From Bacteroidota bacterium (lineage in GTDB: Bacteria; Bacteroidota; Bacteroidia; JACCXN01): 8,869 bases of DNA. This document shows, one piece after another, positions 1-6,050 of the stretch. The translations under genes were made by a program, and so were the position numbers. A model generated the notes under the pieces. It searched no databases and was not told the DNA's origin. It saw only the letters and a list, made by a program, of their open reading frames with translations. Where the stretch lies: the NCBI GenBank assembly GCA_947462515.1, contig CANHPJ010000049.1, positions 1 to 8,869 on the forward strand, in the 5' to 3' direction. The first letter of the stretch is position 1. Every line of letters starts with the position of its first letter.

Positions 1-245
1 AATTCCTTTATTTGACGTCTATTTAACCCTTCTGTTTTTTGTTTAGCTTCATGAAGCTTATTAGCAATTAGGCTTCTCGAATAAGGCTTGACTGCTGAAT
101 TAAGTTCAATGATTTTTTCATTGGCTAATTCATCTAAGAACTCATAGATATTTTGATTTGAAATGTGCTGATAAACTCCTTGGCCAAATAGAGAAAAACT
201 GATAATAAAAAACAAAAAAACAGATGATAATTTTTTGCGGATCAT
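1..245 (-). CDS. N-terminal part of an exported, Wzi-like outer-membrane protein (runs off left edge)
   Basis: An open frame of 81 codons starts at an ATG (245-243) and continues beyond base 1, so the gene is truncated by the window edge. Residues 1-22 look like a Sec signal peptide: a basic start (MIRKK), then a long hydrophobic stretch rich in Phe and Ile, ending near SLFGQ. The mature part opens with IYEFLDELANEKIIELN (about 33-49), then KPYSR (53-57) and LNRRQ (74-78). From memory, this arrangement resembles the N-terminus of Bacteroidota capsule-assembly Wzi-like beta-barrel proteins, which often sit at the ends of polysaccharide loci. The outer-membrane assignment rests on that resemblance, because the barrel itself is outside the window. 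The start lies 24 nt after the stop of the UDP-GlcNAc 2-epimerase gene, so it is probably in the same transcript. No Shine-Dalgarno sequence precedes it. Export is well supported; the exact family is less certain. Confidence 0.7.
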   Translation of the reverse strand, partial: MIRKKLSSVFLFFIISFSLFGQGVYQHISNQNIYEFLDELANEKIIELNSAVKPYSRSLIANKLHEAKQKTEGLNRRQIKE

Positions 246-269
246 AAGTTAAACAATTGTAAACTGTTT

Positions 270-1379
270 TTAGTGATTTAAAATTTCAGATATTTTACCG
301 ACTATTCTTTTGGCAGAATTGCCATCCCATAAATCAGGTATTGCCCCTAACTTTTCTCGACCCTTTAGCACCTCTGACACAACAACTGATACGCTCGTCA
401 AATCAGTACCAACTAATTGATTAGTGCCTATATCCACTGTAACTGGTCTTTCCGTATTATTTCTAACGGTAATGCACTGCACTCCTAAAAACGTGCTTTC
501 TTCCTGAATTCCACCACTGTCAGTAATTATCAAAGAAGCATTTTTAACTAAAGACATGAAATCGATATATCCAAGAGGATCAATAACTAAAATACTTGAG
601 TTTAACTTTTCCAAAAGGCAATATTTCTCCAGATTAAACTTCGTTCTGGGATGAATTGGAAAAACAACATTTATTTGACTTGAAATACCATCTAAAAACT
701 CCACCAAACTCTTTAAATCATCAAATGAATCAACATTACTAGGACGATGAAATGTTACGAGGACATATTTTTGATTGATAAGATTTAATCCTTCAAGTAC
801 TGTGGATTTAGCTACTAATGGTAAAGAATTCATTAAAGTATCAATCATCACATTTCCTACAAAAAAAACCTTTTCAGGATTCAATCCTTCCCGCTCAAGA
901 TTTTCAACTGCTTTTTCCTCCGTAACAAACAAGTAATCAGCTAGCACATCCGTTACCAATCGATTTAATTCTTCGGGCATTTTTCTATCAAAACTCCTCA
1001 AACCAGCCTCTACATGAGCAATTCTTATCCCCAATTTTGAAGCCGCAATACTAGCTGCCATAGTAGAATTTACATCTCCATATACCATCAGTAAGTCTGG
1101 TTTTTCTGCTAGTAGGATTTTTTCCATTTCTATAATTATTTTGCCTGTTTGTTCGGCATGGCTTCCTGCTCCTATTCCCAAATTAAATGTTGGAAATGGT
1201 ATCCCTAACTCCTTAAAAAACACATCAGACATCTTTGTGTCAAAATGTTGACCGGTATGACAAATTAAATGAATAAATGAATCTTTATGCTCTTGGAATG
1301 CTCTATGTATTGGGGCTACTTTCATGAAATTTGGACGTGCACCAACTACGCTAATTATTTTTTTCAATTTATATCCCAT
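270..1379 (-). CDS. wecB: UDP-N-acetylglucosamine 2-epimerase, non-hydrolysing
   Basis: This 369-residue cytoplasmic enzyme interconverts UDP-GlcNAc and UDP-ManNAc, giving the precursor for ManNAc or ManNAcA residues in surface glycans. The length is normal for the WecB/MnaA family (GT-B fold). Visible family motifs are GARPNFMKVAP (13-23, nucleotide-sugar binding), HTGQH (41-45), GDVNST (101-106), HVEAGLRS (122-129), PEELNR (135-140), TFHRPSN (209-215), IHPRT (242-246) and DSGGIQEES (287-295). D102, E124, E137 and H211 correspond to the usual active-site acids and histidine, so the enzyme looks intact. The ATG at 1379 gives a short MGYKL leader before the conserved beta strand; no better start is visible. 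It lies 97 nt after the DUF354 gene and 24 nt before the exported-protein gene. No ManNAc dehydrogenase (wecC) is in the window, so it is unclear whether the product is oxidised. Confidence 0.95.
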   Translation of the reverse strand: MGYKLKKIISVVGARPNFMKVAPIHRAFQEHKDSFIHLICHTGQHFDTKMSDVFFKELGIPFPTFNLGIGAGSHAEQTGKIIIEMEKILLAEKPDLLMVYGDVNSTMAASIAASKLGIRIAHVEAGLRSFDRKMPEELNRLVTDVLADYLFVTEEKAVENLEREGLNPEKVFFVGNVMIDTLMNSLPLVAKSTVLEGLNLINQKYVLVTFHRPSNVDSFDDLKSLVEFLDGISSQINVVFPIHPRTKFNLEKYCLLEKLNSSILVIDPLGYIDFMSLVKNASLIITDSGGIQEESTFLGVQCITVRNNTERPVTVDIGTNQLVGTDLTSVSVVVSEVLKGREKLGAIPDLWDGNSAKRIVGKISEILNH

Positions 1380-1476
1380 TAAATGTTTTTTTATAAAAAT
1401 GTTTAGTTTTTGGATAATTGATTACCAAAGGTTAAAGCCAATAAATAGAATTAAAGTACTAACTCACTTAAAGTTT
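1380..1476 (-). other. 97-nt intergenic gap with a weak promoter-like box
   Basis: This is the largest gap in the left block that lacks a transposon remnant. On the minus strand, bases 1434-1426 read TAACCTTTG, close to the Bacteroidota -7 element (TAnnTTTG) but with one extra spacer base. It sits about 46 nt before the epimerase start. No TTG is present at the expected -33 distance, so an internal promoter is only possible. A weak bulged stem at the upstream end has no T-tract and does not look like a terminator. Confidence 0.2.
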
Positions 1477-2514
1477 TTATTTTTCAATTAAAGTGATCAT
1501 AAATTGAGCAAAATCAATAGTTTTAGTTAACATCTTTTCCTTTCTATGCTCCCATTCTTTCTTTAAATCGTTAATTTGCAAGAGTTCTTTAGTTTTGTTT
1601 ATTAAACTTTCGGGCTCGCTGGCTCTTATACCATAAGTTAAATGAAACGTATGTTCTAATTCTTCTAAATAAGATAATTCTCCAACAAAATCATTAAAAC
1701 GTATGGCAGGCGTTCCTAAAACGGCAGCTTCAGCAGTCATTGTTTGACTATCGCCAATATACATATCTGCAAAATAAAGTGCATGATGAATATCTAAAGG
1801 AGAAATTTGAATGCGATACTTTTCAAATTGAGATTCTAAAGGTCTCTCAGACGTAATGTAAATATTACCATAAGGCAATAATGTATCTATTAATTTTTGA
1901 GCAATTTCTGTTGTAATACCAGTTTTTCCAACATCATGATATGCAGTTAATTGAGCGAATCTTAAAATAAAATTTCGCTTATTAAGATCAAATATTTTAT
2001 TTACTTTACTTTCATCGGGCGTAAAATGATTTGGGTGTAAATACGCTAATTCATGATAGCTATTATATCCAATTTTTTTATCTTCCCATTTCCATGCGCT
2101 ACAGCAATTAGGACAAACTAAATAAGTAGCTAAGGGCCCGGCTATTTTTGCAAATTTAGGCACTGCTTCAAAATCATCTTCAAAAAAAACATATGAAGGT
2201 ATTTTGAATACTTTTCCAAGTATGGCAAACTCTGCTACTGAACCAACTAATTTAGTGGGTTTATATTTAATAATAATTTTAGTTAGCACAATAATTCTTT
2301 TTAACAAAGAAAAGTACAAAGCTAATTTTCCCGCTTTTTTTAATTTTGGAGCAATATTAATATAAGGAAGCTTACTATCAATAAGTAATTTTTCCAATAC
2401 ATCTTTACTCTTTATCAGGATAATAACCTGATGTGATTTTGATTGCAAACTTTTTATTGTTTCTTTAAACAAATGAAAATGCGCGGGATGCCCAAGATAT
2501 ACTAAAACGGTCAT
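1477..2514 (-). CDS. DUF354-family protein, putative GT-B glycosyltransferase
   Basis: This 345-residue protein matches the DUF354 family, which is predicted from its fold to be a GT-B glycosyltransferase or related nucleotide-sugar enzyme and is common in prokaryotic polysaccharide loci. The N-terminal half opens with YLGHPAHFHLFK (6-17), the family signature after the first beta strand. The C-terminal half carries GDSQTMTAEAAVLGTPAIR (254-272), resembling the sugar-nucleotide binding segment of GT-B enzymes. YHELAYLHPNHFTPD (153-167) in the linker is also typical. CPNCC (134-138) places three cysteines close together in the mid region. There is no signal peptide and no clear membrane span, so it is probably cytoplasmic or membrane-associated. 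The ATG at 2514 lies 4 nt after the acyltransferase stop, implying translational coupling. The family is clear; donor, acceptor and even transferase activity are not shown by the sequence. Confidence 0.85.
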   Translation of the reverse strand: MTVLVYLGHPAHFHLFKETIKSLQSKSHQVIILIKSKDVLEKLLIDSKLPYINIAPKLKKAGKLALYFSLLKRIIVLTKIIIKYKPTKLVGSVAEFAILGKVFKIPSYVFFEDDFEAVPKFAKIAGPLATYLVCPNCCSAWKWEDKKIGYNSYHELAYLHPNHFTPDESKVNKIFDLNKRNFILRFAQLTAYHDVGKTGITTEIAQKLIDTLLPYGNIYITSERPLESQFEKYRIQISPLDIHHALYFADMYIGDSQTMTAEAAVLGTPAIRFNDFVGELSYLEELEHTFHLTYGIRASEPESLINKTKELLQINDLKKEWEHRKEKMLTKTIDFAQFMITLIEK

Positions 2515-2518
2515 AAAA

Positions 2519-3550
2519 TTAATCTAATCTATTAAAACGAACGCCATAACGAGAGAGAAAACTCACCAATTCTTCGCCAACATTTGAAGTTCCTATTCTT
2601 TCTTTTTCACCTAATGAAATCATCATCGTGTAACCTGCCGAAGTCTTTAACTTACCCTGTCGCAAAATCAAAATCGAATCTTTAGAAATTAAGGACGTTG
2701 TATATGTATATTTATCAGCTAATTTTAAAAATGCATTATTTGAACCATCTGAAATATCTAGCTCGAAACCATTATCTACATTATTTTGAGAAACCTTAAA
2801 TTGATGATGCTTTAAATAATTAATAAAATCAATAAATATATCATCAGTAATTTGTCTGCTTTCGGCATCATTTAACGCTGTAGGAAAATCACTTTTAATA
2901 ATTTTAGCAGGAGAACCAGCAACTAAAGAATGAGCGGGGATATCTTTATTTAATAAAGAATCTGCGCCTACCACTACTCCATCTCCAATGGTAACACCAG
3001 GCATGACAAATACACGCCACGGTAACCAAACTTTTTTACCAATAGTAATAGGTGCAAATTTTACAGGAGAGCCTTCTAAAACCGAACTCCATGAACCATG
3101 AGTAAACAATAAACAATGGCCACCAATACCAGAATCGTCACCAATAATAATTGGTTTAGTAGGATTAACATAACTTGCCTGCATAATAATGGTTCGCTTA
3201 CCCATAATTAATGCAGAATCAGGCGTTTTCATTCCTCCAATATAAACTTGCTCATTAATTCGAGCATCATCATCAATCGAAAAATATTCAGTATCAATAG
3301 CAGTCATTGCTCCTATTTTTACAAAGCGACCAATTTTTATAGTGTTAGCTCTTACTATTGTGAAAAAACCTATACTTGATTTTTTGCCTATTTCAACATT
3401 TTTCCCAATAACAACACAACCAATATTTAACTTAACATCATTTGATATTTTGTAACCTTTTAATCGGTAAATTATCTTTTTAAGAAAAGAAGGTAAAATG
3501 CCTATTGTTATAATATGCAAAACCGGAATTCTATTTTTTTTTATTAGCAT
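2519..3550 (-). CDS. Left-handed beta-helix (hexapeptide) acyltransferase with C-terminal extension
   Basis: This 343-residue protein has a helical N-terminal stretch (about 1-35) with LPSFLKKIIYRLKGY, as in WbbJ-like sugar acetyltransferases. Hexapeptide repeats follow, such as IGKNVEIGKKSSIG (48-61), IKIGRFVKIGA (71-81) and ITIGKKVWL (168-176). THGSW (150-154) provides the likely catalytic His151. IPAHSLVAGSPAKIIK (204-219) closes the helix in the usual way. Such enzymes transfer an acetyl or other acyl group from acyl-CoA to a sugar hydroxyl or amino group in the cytoplasm. Residues 221-343 form an extra region of about 120 residues, ending FLSRYGVRFNRLD, which I do not recognise. The ATG at 3550 lies 30 nt after the deacetylase stop, and the stop is 4 nt before the DUF354 gene. 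Acyl donor and acceptor are unknown; the pairing with a deacetylase suggests they act on the same sugar. Confidence 0.85.
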   Translation of the reverse strand: MLIKKNRIPVLHIITIGILPSFLKKIIYRLKGYKISNDVKLNIGCVVIGKNVEIGKKSSIGFFTIVRANTIKIGRFVKIGAMTAIDTEYFSIDDDARINEQVYIGGMKTPDSALIMGKRTIIMQASYVNPTKPIIIGDDSGIGGHCLLFTHGSWSSVLEGSPVKFAPITIGKKVWLPWRVFVMPGVTIGDGVVVGADSLLNKDIPAHSLVAGSPAKIIKSDFPTALNDAESRQITDDIFIDFINYLKHHQFKVSQNNVDNGFELDISDGSNNAFLKLADKYTYTTSLISKDSILILRQGKLKTSAGYTMMISLGEKERIGTSNVGEELVSFLSRYGVRFNRLD

Positions 3551-3580
3551 TATAATTCCATTTATGAAAACACAAATTTA

Positions 3581-4348
3581 TTAAGCCTTCTTAAGAAATA
3601 ACTTTTTAATATTATTTTTTACATTTTGCATTACCAATTCTTTAAACCAAAGAAACTTATTATCCGTCCAACGCTGAGGATGAATATTTAACATAATAAT
3701 GTTAGGCAATTTTTGTTCGTCAAATGCTTTAACTATATCGTATGTTGAACTGAATTTAAATTCATAATTAGTTTTAACTTTATCTCTTACACTTGAGGTG
3801 GTATTATTCCATTGTCGCCCGGTATCAGTAATATATAATACTTTAGTAAAATCAATATCAAAATATGGTTCTCCAATAATTCCTAAATCTTTGTAATTAT
3901 ATTTGCTCCACAACAGTCTGTTATCCCATTTAGATAAAGGACTTCCATGCATACAAATAGTTTGAATAGGATAATAACTTCTAAATAAATTTAATTTTTC
4001 ATTAAAATGTTTATAAGACTTTTCATAATCTCCATTATTTAACGCCATATCTTCGTAATGATAACCTATTTCGTGATTAAGATTTTTAATATCCACAATA
4101 CAATTTGGATGAAGACTTTTTTTAACCACTCTAAAATAGTATGACCCCTTTGCTCCTAACTGATTTTCTATAATGGCAGTTTGCACTGAATTTTTTGGTA
4201 AGTCATCCACATCATGTCTTAAAATAAAAACTTTTGAATAATCACTGCCATTAATTATATAATCCTGATAAGAAGTAAGTTTATATCCATTGCGAATAGC
4301 TGACTCCAATAATTTTGTGTATGCTACCAATGTAAAATCATTCGCCAT
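3581..4348 (-). CDS. NodB-like polysaccharide deacetylase homologue (CE4-type fold)
   Basis: This 255-residue protein has the layout of the divergent NodB/CE4 deacetylases found in surface-polysaccharide loci. ILRHDVDD (42-49) replaces the classic TFDDG motif and supplies the catalytic and metal-binding aspartates (D46, D48). HEIGYHYE (92-99) supplies the two metal-binding histidines (H92, H97). MHGSP (133-137) and HPQRW (223-227) match the later active-site motifs. Metal-dependent removal of an N-acetyl or O-acetyl group from a sugar is the expected chemistry; the substrate is unknown. There is no signal peptide, so action on a cytoplasmic nucleotide-linked or lipid-linked sugar is more likely than on a finished extracellular polymer. 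It is the first gene of the left block. Its ATG (4348) is preceded by an AT-rich gap and the transposase remnant, and I saw no clear promoter. The next gene, an acyltransferase, follows after 30 nt. Confidence 0.8.
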   Translation of the reverse strand: MANDFTLVAYTKLLESAIRNGYKLTSYQDYIINGSDYSKVFILRHDVDDLPKNSVQTAIIENQLGAKGSYYFRVVKKSLHPNCIVDIKNLNHEIGYHYEDMALNNGDYEKSYKHFNEKLNLFRSYYPIQTICMHGSPLSKWDNRLLWSKYNYKDLGIIGEPYFDIDFTKVLYITDTGRQWNNTTSSVRDKVKTNYEFKFSSTYDIVKAFDEQKLPNIIMLNIHPQRWTDNKFLWFKELVMQNVKNNIKKLFLKKA

Positions 4349-4397
4349 TATTTTTTAAATTTTAAGATTATCCCAAACTTTTATAATTTAAACTGGG

Positions 4398-4595
4398 TTA
4401 TTTATAATGATTTCTATTTTTAAATTGCATTCCATGGAAAATAACCATAATGGTAATAATTTCGCTTTTTGACATTTTTGGCTTTTTCTTAACTGGATTT
4501 CCTAATAGGTGACCTTGTATTGTTTTGTGAAATTCAACACAAAATTCATCGGTTAAATTGAAAATTTCTGTAATTTTATTCTGAGTGAAATACAT
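4398..4595 (-). pseudogene. IS982-family transposase remnant (N-terminal part only)
   Basis: An open frame of 65 codons, MYFTQNKITEIFNLTDEF onward, matches the N-terminus of Bacteroidota IS982-family transposases. Typical features are the ITEIF...DEFC opening (8-19), LLGN (30-33), the lysine/proline-rich link KKKPKMSKSEIITIMVIFH (36-54) and an aromatic HY pair near the end where full-length proteins continue. A stop codon follows at once. Full-length proteins of this family are around 290-300 residues, and the DDE catalytic region is absent from the neighbouring sequence. The copy is therefore a dead fragment, not a short gene. The stop codon abuts a 26-nt stretch (4372-4397) that begins CCCA and ends TGGG, which may be part of an IS end, but I could not establish terminal repeats or a target-site duplication. 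Family assignment is from memory of the N-terminal pattern. Confidence 0.75.
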
Positions 4596-4892
4596 AATTC
4601 AAATTTATGTATTTGATTTACAGAAACTTAAACACACTAAAAGTATTTCACTCTATTTTGAACAAAAACATAAGTTGTTAACAATCAAATATAGGTTTTT
4701 CATATCCATGTCTTTGCTAGGCCTGGCATTTTTTTTTAGACTCGATATATTTTACCTACTCACATATATAATCTATAAAGTCTAGTAAATGGATATTTTT
4801 TGTTATTGAAAACTTCTGAAAGTATATTAATTAGGCTATGAAAGAAATTGAAATTTATTAAAAAAAATATTAGTCTGAATAATAAGGAACAA
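4596..4892. other. 297-nt AT-rich intergenic region without a recognisable gene
   Basis: This stretch lies between the transposase remnant and the stop codon of the 385-residue protein. It is strongly AT-rich, with poly-T and poly-A runs (for example a T tract at about 4730-4738 on the plus strand, and an A tract near 4860-4867). A plus-strand frame at 4585-4785 is low-complexity and hydrophobic and does not resemble a protein I know. No tRNA-like cloverleaf, riboswitch, convincing terminator hairpin or insertion-sequence terminus with GGGT/ACCC was found. It probably represents decayed DNA left by insertion or recombination between the two gene blocks. Confidence 0.5.
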
Positions 4893-6050
4893 TTATTTAT
4901 CAGATTTTAATGCAAGGCATAAATCGCCTAAACCGGCAAACATCCATGCATTTGACCACCTCATGAAAGATTGCCTCATCTTATATCTTCTGAATTTTCT
5001 AAAATAAAAATACCCTTCTTCGCTTTGCATATTTTGAATCATCCAAATAGCTGTATTTGAGCCCAATTCCAAATGATTGAACCTCGAAAGAGTTAGTAAA
5101 GACTGAGATGCTGCAGTACAGTCGATTGGATATATTTTTTTATTATAAAACTTTGGTATTCCATCTTTCTCAAAAAAATTATCCAAATAATATTTTATCC
5201 CATTTTGCAAATTAGTTGAAAAAGAGATGTTACCTGTTTTATTAATAAATTCATCAATACAGTCGATAATGTAGCCTGTGTGATAATTATCAACCCACCC
5301 TCCTGTTCCACTCATGGAATATACCCAAGACCCATCTATCCCCTGATGTTTCATAACAAATGCGGCAGCATTAAATGCTAAATCTTTTAATTTCTCTTCT
5401 TTTGTTATAGAATATACTTGCGAAAGTAACCTAACACCTTTCATACTTGCGTTAAAAACAACTTGGTAATCAAAAGGTGAGTATGAAAAACAAAAGTCAT
5501 TACCGTCATATGTTCGTTTAACATCCTTAAGAACAAATTCAGATGCGCTTATGCACAGATTTTTTGCTTTTTGGTGACCAAAGGTTTCGTAAGCTATAAA
5601 TAATCCGTTGGTTATTATTCCTGTAGCAACTATAGTTGGCTGATAACCTGGTATTTTACTGTATCTTGCTTCCCAATCAAAATCATATCCCCAACAAGCA
5701 CCGCTATATCCTTCCGGAATTAATTTTTCGAGCTCATCAACTAAAAAATTCACTTTCTGCTCGAAGATATTTTTCTTTTCAGGATATGCTTTTGCAAGCC
5801 GAGAGTATCCTTGTATACATAAACCTAAGGTAACTGGATTGTATCCTTTAGGAATGAAAAAAATTGAACGAAGATTGATTGGAAAACGCTTTATAAATTG
5901 CTGAAATCCAAAACGAATAAATTTATTGTTCCTTAAAAAAGGCAGTTTAAAAAAAGGAGATTTTAACCCATCATAAGGATCATATCCAAGATATTTTTCC
6001 TTTTCAATGTATGAAATTAATTTATTTAACGAATCCTCAATTAACTTCAT
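4893..6050 (-). CDS. Predicted all-alpha (alpha/alpha-toroid-like) protein of unknown function from polysaccharide loci
   Basis: This 385-residue protein belongs to a set I associate with Bacteroidota polysaccharide loci, some of which are misnamed delta-aminolevulinic acid dehydratase in databases. Nothing here supports that name. Numbered from the ATG, conserved-looking motifs are YDPYDGL (23-29), CWGYDFDW (119-126), GIDGSWVYS (237-245), WVDNYHTGYIIDC (252-264) and RWSNAWMFAGL (364-374). Regular helical blocks separated by aromatic, Gly-rich and Asp-rich turns suggest an alpha/alpha-toroid, the fold of several glycoside hydrolases, lyases and epimerases. Enzyme activity is inference. No signal peptide is present, so it is likely cytoplasmic. 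A GTG at 6056 could add two residues, but it lies inside an AGGTG ribosome-binding sequence; the ATG at 6050 is preferred. The start overlaps the oxidoreductase gene by 14 nt, implying translational coupling and a shared pathway. Confidence 0.75.
   Translation of the reverse strand: MKLIEDSLNKLISYIEKEKYLGYDPYDGLKSPFFKLPFLRNNKFIRFGFQQFIKRFPINLRSIFFIPKGYNPVTLGLCIQGYSRLAKAYPEKKNIFEQKVNFLVDELEKLIPEGYSGACWGYDFDWEARYSKIPGYQPTIVATGIITNGLFIAYETFGHQKAKNLCISASEFVLKDVKRTYDGNDFCFSYSPFDYQVVFNASMKGVRLLSQVYSITKEEKLKDLAFNAAAFVMKHQGIDGSWVYSMSGTGGWVDNYHTGYIIDCIDEFINKTGNISFSTNLQNGIKYYLDNFFEKDGIPKFYNKKIYPIDCTAASQSLLTLSRFNHLELGSNTAIWMIQNMQSEEGYFYFRKFRRYKMRQSFMRWSNAWMFAGLGDLCLALKSDK

Noticed and set aside
4720..4740. 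GCTAGGCCTGGC followed by a T-tract on the plus strand as a rho-independent terminator
   Set aside because: The palindrome can form only about four base pairs once a loop is allowed, one of them G-T, and no supported plus-strand gene precedes it.
4585..4785. Plus-strand open frame of 66 codons in the intergenic region
   Set aside because: It is a hydrophobic, low-complexity translation of AT-rich DNA, overlaps the transposase remnant on the opposite strand, and has no ribosome-binding sequence or recognisable family pattern.
4855..4892. AATAAT...ATTATT stem after the toroid-like gene, with a T-run on the minus strand, as a terminator
   Set aside because: The stem is six A-T pairs only, and the T-run begins about nine bases later, so it would not be a stable terminator.
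5636..5833. Plus-strand open frame of 65 codons opposite the toroid-like gene
   Set aside because: It is antisense to a well-formed coding region and shows no protein family features of its own.
4893..6050. Annotation of this protein as delta-aminolevulinic acid dehydratase
   Set aside because: I see no Schiff-base lysine signature or zinc-cysteine motif of that TIM-barrel enzyme, and the pattern is all-helical with a polysaccharide-locus context.
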